Assembly (NCBI RefSeq): GCF_003050835.1 | Contig: NZ_QAOJ01000003.1 | Coordinates: forward strand, 1-64,000 | Source: Pseudomonas sp. GV071 | GTDB taxonomy: Bacteria; Pseudomonadota; Gammaproteobacteria; Pseudomonadales; Pseudomonadaceae | DNA: 64,000 nucleotides | Direction of reading: 5' to 3' | Position numbers and translations under genes: made by a program | Notes under the pieces: generated by a model | Told to the model about the DNA's origin: nothing | The model's database searches: none | The model's input: only the letters and a program-made list of their open reading frames with translations | Shown here: one piece after another, positions 43,571 through 52,501 of the stretch | Layout: every line of letters begins with the position of its first letter | Position numbering within the stretch: position 1 is the stretch's first letter

Positions 43571-45673
43571 CTACTTGCGGCTCATCACAAAGGCATCCCC
43601 CTGCTCACCCGCCTGCAACCGCTGCCAATGAAACCGCACCAGCCCATCCTCCGGCCGCTGCTCATGCAACACCGCAAACGCCGCCAAGGCGCCCGGGTCG
43701 TTGGCCATCAACAGCAGGTAGGCGGCGTCGTAGGCATCGTCCAATGCCTCCAACGGCTCGAACACCTCCACCGCCGCCGACTTGCCCTTCAACTGCACCT
43801 TACCCACTCCACGCATCGGCACCTGCGGGTTGCTGCGGGCGATGGTGGCTGACACACAGACCCGTGTGCCCACATGCTGGTTGAGGCTTTCCAGGCGTGA
43901 GGTGGTGTTCACCGGATCGCCGAGGGCGCGGTAGTCGAAAATGGTCGAGCCACCGAAGTTACCCACCACCACCTCACCGCTGTGCACACCGATGCGGGTT
44001 TGCCCGAAGGCAATGCCGGCCGCTTGCAGCTGGGCCACATAGCCCTGGGCAAAACGGTCGATTTCCAGCGCGCAGTTGAGCGCGCGCTGGGCATGATCGG
44101 CTTGCGGCAGGGGCGCGGAAAACATGATCGCCACCGCATCGCCGACGATGCGATCAAGGGTGCCGTCGTGACGGAAGGCGATACCGATCACCTGTTCCAG
44201 GTAATCGTTGAGCAGGCTCACCACCGCTTCCGGGCTTTGCCGCTCCATCATCTCGGTAAAGCCAGTGAGGTCGGTGAAGACAAAGCTGCACACCTGGCGC
44301 TGGCCACCGAGGGTCAGTTGGCCGGGGTTATCCACCAGGTGTTTGACCAGGTTGGGCGACACGTAGCGGGAGAACGCCTCGCGCACCCAGCGCTGCTCAC
44401 GCTCACTGGCAACGTGGTGGCTGATGCTCGCCACGCTGTAGAGCAACACCAGGCCCAGGCTTGGGGTGAACAGGTCGAGCAGCAGGCGCTGCTCGCTGAA
44501 GGCGTGCCAGCCCAGGCCATTGAAGAGGGCGATCAACAACAGCGTCACCCCTGCCGCCAGCAAGGCGCGCAGACGCAGAGCCAGCACACATACGAGCAAG
44601 CCACCTAGCACCAGCGCCAGCGCCTCTACGGCCCGCGCCCAACCCGGCCGCTGCAGATAGTCGCCGCTGAGCACTTGTTCCAGCGCCTGGGCATGCACTT
44701 CAACCCCCGGAATGATCCCGCCCAATGGGCTGAAGCGCAGGTCCTGCAGGCCCTGGGCGGACGTGCCGATCAAGGCGATGCTGCCCTGCAAGCCGGCGGG
44801 TGCCTGGCCGGACAGCACCTGCCAGGCGGGAATGCTGCGCGCCGCCTGCGGCACACTGAAATGCACCCACAACTCGCCACGGCGGTTGGTCGGAATCTGC
44901 ACCCGGCCAATGTCGATGCGCTCCACCCCGGCTTCGCCGGTGTACACCCGGTACAACGGCGAGCGTTGCGCCACCCGCAATGCTTCGGCCACCAGCGACG
45001 GCCGCGCTTCATCACCCAAGGCCACCAGCAGCGGCACCTTGCGCACCACGCCATCGGTGTCAGGTTCGAAGGTCAGTGCACCGTTGCCGACAGCGGCCTG
45101 TTCCAATATCGGCAGTGCGCGCACAGCACCGGCATAGTGCGGCAGGAACGGCAGTGGCGACGGTTCGCTCGCCACCAGGCCATAACGGCCCAGGGGCAAG
45201 CCATTGCCCGCCGCATGACGCTCGGTGGCAAAGCCCAGCACCACGTTGCTGCTGGCCAACGCCGTGGCCAGTTGGCTGTCGTGATCGGGCAAGGCTTGCA
45301 GCTGGCTGAGCAGCGCGTCGTCCAGGCCCTGGTCCTGGAGCAATAGCGCCGGCGAGGTGCGGTCCGGCTCGGCGAACAGCACGTCGAAGACAATCGCCGC
45401 CGTGCCGGCCTCGCGCAGTTTGTCCACCAGTTCGGCCACCCGGGTGCGCGGCCAAGGCCACTGGCCAAGGCGCGCCAGGCTGGCTTCGTCGAGGTCGATA
45501 ATGCGCACCGGCGCCTCGTTGTAGACCCGCGGTTGCCAGCGCTGGAATTGATCGAACACAGCGTTGTGCAGCTTTTGCAGCGGCAACGGCGCCAGTACCA
45601 GCAGCGCCATGCACAGCAGCAGCGCCACCCCACAACTGAGCCAACTCGACAACCTGCCACGGCGCTTGTGCAT
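43571..45673 (-). CDS. CHASE2-domain class III adenylate/guanylate cyclase
   Basis: A 700-residue membrane protein. A start helix (about 12-32: GVALLLCMALLVLAPLPLQ), a periplasmic CHASE2 domain (about 33-340: RIIDLDEASLARLGQWPWPRTRVAEL) and three further helices (about 345-410) precede a class III nucleotide cyclase domain (about 455-640). Metal-binding Asp is in FTDLTGFTEM (about 467), the second in GDAVAIMFS, and GEVVVGNFGG is a further conserved part. It should make cAMP or cGMP in the cytosol. FecR-domain protein and OmpA-like genes face it, a recurring layout in Proteobacteria. Confidence 0.9.
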   Translation of the reverse strand: MHKRRGRLSSWLSCGVALLLCMALLVLAPLPLQKLHNAVFDQFQRWQPRVYNEAPVRIIDLDEASLARLGQWPWPRTRVAELVDKLREAGTAAIVFDVLFAEPDRTSPALLLQDQGLDDALLSQLQALPDHDSQLATALASSNVVLGFATERHAAGNGLPLGRYGLVASEPSPLPFLPHYAGAVRALPILEQAAVGNGALTFEPDTDGVVRKVPLLVALGDEARPSLVAEALRVAQRSPLYRVYTGEAGVERIDIGRVQIPTNRRGELWVHFSVPQAARSIPAWQVLSGQAPAGLQGSIALIGTSAQGLQDLRFSPLGGIIPGVEVHAQALEQVLSGDYLQRPGWARAVEALALVLGGLLVCVLALRLRALLAAGVTLLLIALFNGLGWHAFSEQRLLLDLFTPSLGLVLLYSVASISHHVASEREQRWVREAFSRYVSPNLVKHLVDNPGQLTLGGQRQVCSFVFTDLTGFTEMMERQSPEAVVSLLNDYLEQVIGIAFRHDGTLDRIVGDAVAIMFSAPLPQADHAQRALNCALEIDRFAQGYVAQLQAAGIAFGQTRIGVHSGEVVVGNFGGSTIFDYRALGDPVNTTSRLESLNQHVGTRVCVSATIARSNPQVPMRGVGKVQLKGKSAAVEVFEPLEALDDAYDAAYLLLMANDPGALAAFAVLHEQRPEDGLVRFHWQRLQAGEQGDAFVMSRK

Positions 45674-45680
45674 AGGGCGC

Positions 45681-46502
45681 TTACACCATGGCCAGCGGAC
45701 GCTTGCGCGTCGGCGGCGGGAACACGCCGTCGAGCAGGCGCAGGTCGGCGGCGTCCAGGGTCAGTTCGAGGGCGGCGGCGTTGGCGCGCACGTGGGTGGG
45801 CGTCACCGCTTTGGGGATGGCGATCACCCCACCCTGTTGCACCAGCCAGGCCAGCGCCACCTGCGCCGGGGTGGCGTTATGCCGTTCGGCGATCTGCTGC
45901 AGAGTCGCATCGGCGAGCAAACGCCCGCCCTGGCCTACCGGGCAGTACGCCATCAGCGGCATGCCCTGCTGTTGGCACCAGGGCAGCAGATCGAAGCCGG
46001 CGCCACGTTGTTCGAGGCTGTACAGCACCTGATTGGTGGCGCAGGCGGGGTTGTGCAGTTCGTGCATGTCGTCGAGGTCGAAGTTGGATACGCCCCAGCG
46101 ACCGATCTTGCCTTGTTCGCGCAGGCGTTCGAAGGCCTCAACGGTTTCTTCCAGGGGGTATTGGCCGCGCCAGTGCAGCAGGTACAGGTCGATGGCGTCG
46201 GTGCGCAGGCGTTTGAGGCTGCGCTCGCAGGCTTCGATGGCGCCGCGGCGGCTGGCGTTGTGGGGGTAGACTTTGCTGACCAGGTAGACCTGGTCGCGGA
46301 TGCCTTGCAGGGCGTCGCCGACGACTTTTTCGGCGCCGCCTTCGCCGTACATTTCGGCGGTGTCGATCAGGCGCATGCCCAGTTCGACGCCCTGGCGCAG
46401 GGCAGCGACTTCGGCTTGGTGGGCGCCGGCGTTTTCGCCCATGCGCCAGGTGCCTTGGCCGATGGCGGGGAGGGGGTGGTTGGTGAGGTGGACGGTGTGC
46501 AT
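45681..46502 (-). CDS. Aldo/keto reductase
   Basis: A 273-residue protein, starting at the ATG at 46502. It has the AKR barrel with IGQGTWRMGENAG, the catalytic Asp-Tyr segment RLIDTAEMYGEGGAEKVVGDAL (about 47-68), Lys in YLVSKVYPH and the His in LYLLHWRG (about 107-114), then the NADPH-binding end AIPKAVTPTHVRANAAAL. The tetrad Asp-Tyr-Lys-His is complete. The substrate is unknown. It lies seven bases past the cyclase gene start on the same strand. Confidence 0.9.
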   Translation of the reverse strand: MHTVHLTNHPLPAIGQGTWRMGENAGAHQAEVAALRQGVELGMRLIDTAEMYGEGGAEKVVGDALQGIRDQVYLVSKVYPHNASRRGAIEACERSLKRLRTDAIDLYLLHWRGQYPLEETVEAFERLREQGKIGRWGVSNFDLDDMHELHNPACATNQVLYSLEQRGAGFDLLPWCQQQGMPLMAYCPVGQGGRLLADATLQQIAERHNATPAQVALAWLVQQGGVIAIPKAVTPTHVRANAAALELTLDAADLRLLDGVFPPPTRKRPLAMV

Positions 46503-46565
46503 GGAGGCTTCCCTATTCCTGTGTAAGTCTTCATTACCGCGGTTGCTGAACGTTTTTCGCGATTA

Positions 46566-46880
46566 CGCGCAGCTTTTGTAGGGTGTGCTGTGCGCACCAA
46601 GCGATCTTCTGGCGATCGAGTTTCTTTGTCTTTACCGCGTTTACTGAACGTTTTGTTTCGCGCCTTACGCGCGACTCACTTTTTCCAATCGCGGAAAAAG
46701 TAAGCAAAAACGCTTGCCCCAACCTCGGGTCTTCGCTGCGCTGCGACTCCCCTCTCTCCGCCGTCGCTCCAGGGGCCGGCGAGACGGGCCATCCTTGGCC
46801 CTTCACGCTTTTCGCGGCTCCCGGCCGCTCAACCCCTTGCGCAACGACTCCGTTCGGCCTTCGCTAACGGGGCGGGTAGA
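46566..46880 (-). repeat. Copy A of a ~310-bp Pseudomonas intergenic repeat
   Basis: The stretch runs in the minus sense as gcccc..gcgaaggccga, then ggccaaggatggcccgtc, ggcaagc-tttttgcttactttt, aaaagtgagtcgc, gcgaaac-aacgttca and ggtgcgcacagcacaccctacaaaa. All these blocks recur at 51599-51905 in the opposite orientation. Spurious reading frames in both copies give similar peptides, which only reflects DNA similarity. This explains most of the 458-base gap between the aldo/keto reductase and VOC genes. Confidence 0.8.
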
Positions 46881-46920
46881 TCAACAGCAAGATCAACATC
46901 AAAAACTCGTACGAGTTTCC

Positions 46921-46951
46921 CTGTGGGAGGCTCCAGCCTCGATCCCTGCAA
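46921..46951. repeat. Single REP copy
   Basis: ctgtgggaggctccagcctcgatccctgc is a REP arm of the 'gggaggctccagcctcga' subtype, without an opposed partner, directly downstream of the VOC gene. Confidence 0.65.
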
Positions 46952-46960
46952 ACGGTATTC

Positions 46961-47365
46961 TCAACTTTCCACCTCGTCATACCCCCGCCCCTGCCATTGC
47001 AGCAAACAAAACCCGTGGCCAAACGGGTCTCCGAAGGTGGCGATGCTGCACCAGGCTTCGTGGCGGATGGGGGCTTCGAGGGTGGCGCCGGCGGCGATGG
47101 CGCGGTCGCAGGCGGCGGTCAGGTCGTCGACCACGATGTCGAAATGAATGGGCGTCCAGTGCCGTTGGTAGTGGCGCGCAGCGCCTTTGCAGGGGCGGCT
47201 GCCGGTGGGGTTGGCGAGCAGGTAGATGGGCGTCGGGCCGCCCAGTAGCTCGGCGACCTCGCCGTCGAACAGGTGGCGGCTCAGGTGCAGGCCAAACGCT
47301 TCGGTGTAGAAGGCGATGCCGGCGGCGAGGTCGGGCACGTCGATGTTGAGCAGCAGGTTCATCAA
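46961..47365 (-). CDS. VOC (glyoxalase/bleomycin resistance) family protein
   Basis: A 134-residue protein with the two beta-alpha-beta-beta-beta modules of the VOC fold: NLLLNIDVPDLAAGIAFYTEAFGLHLSR at the start and THFDIVV-type IHFDIVVDDLTAACDRAIAAGATLE in the second half, ending FGDPFGHGFCLLQW. Metal ligands are plausibly His and Glu residues in these strands. Relatives are glyoxalases, dioxygenases or antibiotic-binding proteins; the function is unknown. It is 22 bases downstream of the methyltransferase gene on the same strand, so co-transcription is likely. Confidence 0.85.
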   Translation of the reverse strand: MMNLLLNIDVPDLAAGIAFYTEAFGLHLSRHLFDGEVAELLGGPTPIYLLANPTGSRPCKGAARHYQRHWTPIHFDIVVDDLTAACDRAIAAGATLEAPIRHEAWCSIATFGDPFGHGFCLLQWQGRGYDEVES

Positions 47366-47387
47366 GGCCTCCCTGGCGCAGCGCGGT

Positions 47388-48068
47388 TTATTTCAGTCCG
47401 GATTTCAGTAATAGCAGCAGCGAAACCGGTTGCTCGCTTTCCGGGTGCAGCGGCTCCTGTAGCCATTGCAGGCGCCAGTCGGTTTCAGCCAGCAGGGTCA
47501 GCCAGGATTCCAAGGTGCGGAAGAACCACGGCATGGGTTCGGCAAACCCTTCGCCAAAGCCTTCGAAGTTTTCCACCCGCCAGCCGTCCTGGTAATGCCC
47601 CTCGCCACGCGAACTCCAGGGGTGAATGGTCTGGATCAGCAGCGAGCCGCCCGGCGCCAGCAGCTTGTGCAGGGCATTCAGGACCGGCGCCAACGGTTCG
47701 TCGAGCAGGGCGAAGTTGCACACCAGCACGTCGAATTTGCCCAGCAGGTCGGCCTGTGCTTCCAGTTCGGCGTAGCCGCAGACGCGGTATTGCCCGGAGC
47801 AGATCGCCCGCGCGGTTTCGATCAGCGGCACCGAGGCGTCCACCCCCACCGCTTCGATGCCATGGGCCATCAGGCCGCGGCACAACCAGCCTTCACCGCA
47901 GCCGATGTCCAGCACCCGCTTCGGCTCGCAGGCCAGAATCGCCCGCAGAATCGCCGCATCGGTAACCAGGCGGCGGCTTTCGATACGCCGTTCGCGCACA
48001 GCGGCGGTCCAGGCGTCGGCGTTGGCCTGCCAACTGAAATTGAGCTGTTCTCGATGATCGCGCTGCAT
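47388..48068 (-). CDS. Class I SAM-dependent methyltransferase
   Basis: The 226-residue protein starts at the ATG at 48068; a long frame open upstream overlaps the penicillin-binding gene and is not used. SAM-binding motif I is RVLDIGCGEGWLCRGL (about 55-70), motif II is GVDASVPLIETAR, post-II VLVCNFALLDE and LLAPGGSLLIQTIHPW. The rest is a substrate region with a run of Phe/Trp residues. The target is not known. It is divergent from the penicillin-binding gene. Confidence 0.88.
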   Translation of the reverse strand: MQRDHREQLNFSWQANADAWTAAVRERRIESRRLVTDAAILRAILACEPKRVLDIGCGEGWLCRGLMAHGIEAVGVDASVPLIETARAICSGQYRVCGYAELEAQADLLGKFDVLVCNFALLDEPLAPVLNALHKLLAPGGSLLIQTIHPWSSRGEGHYQDGWRVENFEGFGEGFAEPMPWFFRTLESWLTLLAETDWRLQWLQEPLHPESEQPVSLLLLLKSGLK

Positions 48069-48198
48069 GGTCGGGCTCGCGTCGTGGGCACACAGAGGAG
48101 AAAAATTTCGCGTTCGAACGTTAACCGCATTTTGCCGCCGACAACAGCGTCTAAGCTCTAACCTATGCAGAGCAACGCAGAGCCAAGGCCACTTTGAT

Positions 48199-51100
48199 AT
48201 GGGCGCACTATGGCAATCGAACGTTAACCCGGCTGAGCATTCGGTGCCCGGCCTGACTCCCGGTCTTTCGCCCTCGTCCACACGCCCCCCTCCCCGTTCC
48301 CCCTGGCGCCGCGCGCTACGCCGTACCTTCTGGCTGACGTTACTGCTGGCAATCGCCGCCGCCACCTGGCTGCTGCATGAGGAAATCACCACCGCCACCT
48401 ACCAGGCCCGCGAGCTCAGCCGCTACGCCTCCACCCTGCGTTATGAACTGGCCGACGGCCCAAGCACGGCCATCCGTTACCCCGAAGACGGCCCGTTCGA
48501 CAAACGCCTGGGCTATGCCTACCTGCCGCAGATGCTCGAGCGTCTGCAACAGCGCGACTACCTGATTCAACAGCAAACCCACTTCTCCCAGGCCTTGATG
48601 GATTACAGCAAGCACGGCCTGTTCATTCCCTACCCGGAGAAATTGCAGAGCGGCCTGGCCATTGCCGACTGCCGGGGCCTGCCGCTGTATGGCTTCACTT
48701 ATCCACAGCAGCTGTACGCCAGCTTTCACGACATTCCGCCGCTGGTGGTCAATAGCCTGCTGTTTATCGAGAACCGCGACCTGCTCGACAGCCAGCAGCC
48801 GCTGAGCAACCCGGCGGTGGACTGGCCGCGGTTTGCCATGGCGGCGCTGACCCAGGTCGGCAAGAAGCTCGACTTGCAGGGCCAGTCCGCTGGCGGCAGC
48901 ACCCTGGCTACCCAGCTGGAAAAATACCGCCACTCGCCGGACGGCCTGACCCTGTCGGCCAAGGACAAACTCAAGCAGATGGCCTCGGCCAGCGTGCGCG
49001 CCTACCAGAGCGGCGCCGAAACCCTGCCGGCGCGGCAGAACATCGTGCGGGACTACCTCAACAGCGTGCCGCTGTCGGCGGCGCCGGGCTATGGCGAAGT
49101 GCATGGGCTGGCCGATGGGTTGAGGGTCTGGTACGGCGCCGACTTTGCCCAGGTCAATCACGTGCTGGAACAGTCCAACGGCAACCTCGCCGAGCGCGGC
49201 CTGGCGCTGCGTCAGGTGTTGTCATTGATGATTGCCCAGCGCCGGCCTTCTTATTACCTGGCCCAAGGACATAGTCAGTTGGCCACCCTCACCGACAGCC
49301 ATATCCGCCTGCTGGCCAACGGTGGAGTGATTGACCGGCCATTGCGCGACGCTGCCCTGGCGAGCAAAACCCAGTGGCGCGACCTGGCCGCCCAATCCAG
49401 CGTGCAGCCGGTGGAAAGCAACAAAGGCATCAGCGTCGCCCGCAGCCGGCTGTCCAACCTGCTGAACAAACCGCTGTACGACCTCGACCGTCTGGACCTG
49501 GCCGCCACCACCACCCTCAATGGCCAACTGCAGCAAGCCGCCAGCGACTACCTGCAACGCCTCGCCGACCCGACCTTCGCCGCGCAGACCGGCCTGCTCG
49601 GTGACCATCTGCTGACCGCACAAACCACCCAGGAGGTGCGCTATAGCTTCACCCTGTTCGAGCGCACCGCCGATGGCTCGCGGGTGCGGGTGCAGACCGA
49701 CAGCACCGACCAGCCCTTCGACATCAACGAAGGCAGCAAACTGGAGCTGGGCTCCACCGCCAAGCTGAGGGTGCTGACCACTTACCTGGAAATCATCGAT
49801 GAACTGCACCGCCGTTTCGTCGGCCAGACCCCGGCGCAACTGCGCCAGGTTGAAGTGCCCGAGCAGGACCGCCTGACCCAATGGGCGGTGGACTACCTGG
49901 CCAGCGGCAATGACCCGAGCCTGACCGCCATGCTCGACGCGGCGCTAGAGCGACACTATTCCGCCAGCCCCGGCGAACGTTTTTTCACCGGCGGCGGCCT
50001 GCACCATTTCAACAACTTCCGCCGCGAAGACAACGGCCGTAACCCGACCCTGCGCGAGGCGCTGCAAGAGTCGATCAACCTGCCGTTCATTCGCCTGATG
50101 CGCGACCTGGTGCGCTACAGCACCTACCAGGCCAGCAACAGCAGCGCCGAGTTGCTCAAGGACGACCGCGACCCACGCCGGCAGGATTACCTACAACGCT
50201 TTGCCGACCACGAGGGCAGCGTGTTTCTGCTGCGCTTCTGGCGCAAATACCAAGGCAAGAACGCCACCGAACGGCTCGACACTTTTCTCGACGGCATGCA
50301 CCCCACCGCCTCGCGCCTGGCGGCGGTGCACCGTTACCTGATGCCGAATGTCGACGAAGCCACCTTCGGCACCTTTATCAACGCCCACCTGATCGACGAC
50401 AACGTCGGCCCGGCGCGGGTACATGAGCTCTACGTAAAATACGGCCCCGGCGCCTACAGCCTGCCGGACCAGGGCTACATCGCCCGCGTTCACCCATTGG
50501 AACTGTGGCTGCTCGGCTATCTGCAACAGCACCCCCAAGCCAGCTTCAACGAAGCCGTCACCGCCAGTAACGCGCAGCGCCAGGAAGTGTATGGCTGGCT
50601 GTTCAAAAGCCGGCACAAGAGCGCCCGCGACAGCCGCATCCGGATCATGTTGGAGGTGGAAGCCTTCCTCGATATTCACCAGCGCTGGCAGCGCGTGGGC
50701 TACCCCTTCGACCACCTGGTGCCGTCCCTGGCCACCGCCATCGGCAGCTCGGGCGATCGCCCGGCGGCGCTGGCCGAGCTGATGGGCATCATCCTCAACG
50801 ACGGTATCCGCCAGCCGACCCTGCGCATCGACAGCCTGCACTTTGCCGCCGACACACCCTACGAAACCCGCCTGGGCATCAACCCCGACCAAGGCAAACG
50901 GGTGCTCTCCAGCGAAGTCGCCAGCGCCCTGCGCGGTGCCTTGGCGCAAGTGGTGGCCAAAGGCACCGCACGACGCCTGAACGGCATCTTCAGCGAGGCC
51001 GATGGCAGCGCCATGACCCTCGGCGGCAAGACCGGCACCGGCGACAACCGCATCGAAAGTGTCGGCGCCGGCGGGCGCATTCTCAGTTCACGCTCGCTGA

Positions 51101-51291
51101 ACCGCACGGCGACGTTTGTGTTCTACCTGGGGGACAAGCACTTCGGCACCCTGACTGCGTTTGTGCCGGGCCGCGCCGCAGAAGGTTTCCGCTTCACCTC
51201 GGCGCTGCCGGTGCAGGTGCTCAAAGGCATGGCGCCGATCCTGCAGCCTTATCTTCGGGCGGATACCCAGTGTGTGGCAGGTAATCCGTAG
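48199..51291 (+). CDS. Bifunctional peptidoglycan glycosyltransferase/transpeptidase, unusually long
   Basis: The 1030-residue protein has one N-terminal membrane helix (about 40-58: FWLTLLLAIAAATWLL), a GT51 domain (about 155-330) with catalytic-Glu region LLFIENRDLLDS (Glu191) and AGGSTLATQLEKY, and a penicillin-binding transpeptidase domain. SxxK is GSTAK (Ser519-Lys522), SxN is SIN (Ser625-Asn627) and KTG is GGKTGTG (Lys944-Gly946). The interval of about 317 residues between SxN and KTG is much longer than in PBP1a/1b and holds no recognised domain. It likely builds peptidoglycan. The ATG at 48199 is the best start, with an AAGG site before it; a longer open frame upstream is not supported. 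The TAG stop lies in a palindromic repeat. Confidence 0.88.
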   Translation: MGALWQSNVNPAEHSVPGLTPGLSPSSTRPPPRSPWRRALRRTFWLTLLLAIAAATWLLHEEITTATYQARELSRYASTLRYELADGPSTAIRYPEDGPFDKRLGYAYLPQMLERLQQRDYLIQQQTHFSQALMDYSKHGLFIPYPEKLQSGLAIADCRGLPLYGFTYPQQLYASFHDIPPLVVNSLLFIENRDLLDSQQPLSNPAVDWPRFAMAALTQVGKKLDLQGQSAGGSTLATQLEKYRHSPDGLTLSAKDKLKQMASASVRAYQSGAETLPARQNIVRDYLNSVPLSAAPGYGEVHGLADGLRVWYGADFAQVNHVLEQSNGNLAERGLALRQVLSLMIAQRRPSYYLAQGHSQLATLTDSHIRLLANGGVIDRPLRDAALASKTQWRDLAAQSSVQPVESNKGISVARSRLSNLLNKPLYDLDRLDLAATTTLNGQLQQAASDYLQRLADPTFAAQTGLLGDHLLTAQTTQEVRYSFTLFERTADGSRVRVQTDSTDQPFDINEGSKLELGSTAKLRVLTTYLEIIDELHRRFVGQTPAQLRQVEVPEQDRLTQWAVDYLASGNDPSLTAMLDAALERHYSASPGERFFTGGGLHHFNNFRREDNGRNPTLREALQESINLPFIRLMRDLVRYSTYQASNSSAELLKDDRDPRRQDYLQRFADHEGSVFLLRFWRKYQGKNATERLDTFLDGMHPTASRLAAVHRYLMPNVDEATFGTFINAHLIDDNVGPARVHELYVKYGPGAYSLPDQGYIARVHPLELWLLGYLQQHPQASFNEAVTASNAQRQEVYGWLFKSRHKSARDSRIRIMLEVEAFLDIHQRWQRVGYPFDHLVPSLATAIGSSGDRPAALAELMGIILNDGIRQPTLRIDSLHFAADTPYETRLGINPDQGKRVLSSEVASALRGALAQVVAKGTARRLNGIFSEADGSAMTLGGKTGTGDNRIESVGAGGRILSSRSLNRTATFVFYLGDKHFGTLTAFVPGRAAEGFRFTSALPVQVLKGMAPILQPYLRADTQCVAGNP

Positions 51292-51363
51292 GTTGGGTTG
51301 AGCGCAGCGAAGCCCAACTTGGGCTCGGAATTGTTGGGCTTCGCTGCGCTCAACCCAACCTAC
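51288..51363. repeat. GTAGGTTGGGTTGAGC palindromic repeat, complete
   Basis: gtaggttgggttgagcgcagc and its opposed copy (gctgcgctcaacccaacctac) flank a centre of about 35 bases. It supplies the stop codon of the penicillin-binding gene on one edge and the stop of an SMR pseudogene fragment on the other. Confidence 0.85.
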
Positions 51364-51485
51364 CTGAGCCCCGCCACCCCCACCACAATCATCACCACCG
51401 AACACACCTTCAGCGCACTGATCGCCTCCCCCAGCAACAGCACGCCCAAGGTCACCGTGCCGAGCGAGCCCCCCAATGGCACAAC
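51360..51485 (-). pseudogene. Fragment of an SMR-family small multidrug exporter
   Basis: In the minus strand the frame ending TAG at 51360 reads PLGGSLGTVTLGVLLLGE then AISALKVCSVVMIVVGVAGLR, which is the final one and a half helices of EmrE/SugE-type proteins, with the conserved GxxGTxxxGxxxxGE pattern. The N-terminal two thirds are missing; sequence beyond about 51486 does not continue the family. The fragment lies between a palindromic repeat and copy B of the long repeat, a likely site of past deletion. It is not expected to be functional. Confidence 0.6.
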
Positions 51486-51598
51486 TCGCACCTTTACCGT
51501 GACGGTTGGCAAACCTGGTGCCGCGAGGCCGGCGAAGCGTGGTTGGAACAGGAAATGGCGCTAACGCAAAGTTCTTGATCTGGCTGGTGATCTCCTGC

Positions 51599-51905
51599 TT
51601 TTGATCTTGACCTACTCGCCCCGTGGGCGAAGGCCGAGTGGAGGTGATGCGCAGGTGGACGCGAGGCAGGAAGCCGAGCGAGACGCGATGGGCCAAGGAT
51701 GGCCCGTCGCGGCGTGCCGCCGGGAGCAGCGCCGGAAGGAGGGGACCTGGAGCGCAGCGCAAGGCCGAGGTCGGGGCAAGCCTTTTTTGCTTACTTTTTG
51801 GGGCGACTGCCAAAAAGTGAGTCGCCCGTAAGGGGCGAAACAAGACGTTCAGACCACGGAATAAAAAAGGAAAACACCAAAGCTGGTGCGCGGAGCACAC
51901 CTTAC
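51599..51905 (+). repeat. Copy B of the ~310-bp repeat, inverted relative to copy A
   Basis: The plus strand reads cttttgatcttgacc, gccccgtgggcgaaggccgag, gggccaaggatggcccgtc, ggtcggggcaagcc, tttgcttacttttt, aaaaagtgagtcgcc, gcgaaacaagacgttca, ggtgcgcggagcacacc. It matches copy A (46566-46880) in order but reversed. Between the SMR fragment and the next gene, nothing else coding is supported. Confidence 0.8.
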
Positions 51906-52055
51906 AAAAACGGCCCGAGTAATCGTAAAGCCCAAGGGAACCTCAGCGACTTCCCATTGACCAAACGACGTCCCCCATCAGGCCTGTTAATATTCGCCAG
52001 CCCACCGCCAAGGCGGCTCGGGCGCCGCACACGCCGAACCATCTGGAGTACCCGC

Positions 52056-52487
52056 TTGGAGTCTGAATCCATCGTCTATGGCTGCATCCGCGACTGGCCG
52101 TCCGGTGACCCAGAACAGGCACGCCTGCGCCGAGCGATCAACCAACGCGAACTGCAGGCTCTGCCCGCCGGCGACGCCTGGCCGTTTATCGGCCGCGACA
52201 TGTTCTCCTTCTGCCCCGAACCCGGCGAAGGCCTGTACCAGACCCAAGTGATCCACTTCGGCGCCAGCTACCGCGCCGTCGAATACGAGTGGAGCCTGTG
52301 GGTCGAACAATTCGAAGCGCTGCTCAAACGCCTGTACTGGGGCAGCGCAGTAGTCCACCTGGAAACCGAACTGAGCGGCACCCACACCTTCCGCTGGGAG
52401 TCCGAACAAGGCTTCCATAGCCCGCAAGATGCCGGCGGCCTGTTGGTGCGCTGTGCCTGGGAACGCGAAGGCGCGCTGCACAGCTGA
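52056..52487 (+). CDS. Conserved hypothetical protein with TTG start
   Basis: This 143-residue protein starts at TTG 52056, with GGAG eight bases upstream; no earlier ATG in frame lies outside the repeat. It begins [22 protein letters not shown], and includes [24 protein letters not shown], a tryptophan-rich [24 protein letters not shown] and [12 protein letters not shown]. It is soluble and acidic. I do not recognise its family. It is followed by YnfA after 14 bases, suggesting a shared transcript. Confidence 0.65.
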   Translation: MESESIVYGCIRDWPSGDPEQARLRRAINQRELQALPAGDAWPFIGRDMFSFCPEPGEGLYQTQVIHFGASYRAVEYEWSLWVEQFEALLKRLYWGSAVVHLETELSGTHTFRWESEQGFHSPQDAGGLLVRCAWEREGALHS

Positions 52488-52501
52488 CACGGACGGCACC
52501 G

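Noticed and set aside
46534..46806. Minus-strand frame of 90 residues in copy A and the matching frame in copy B
   Set aside because: Both come from the long repeat. Their similarity is at DNA level and they have no independent start signals.
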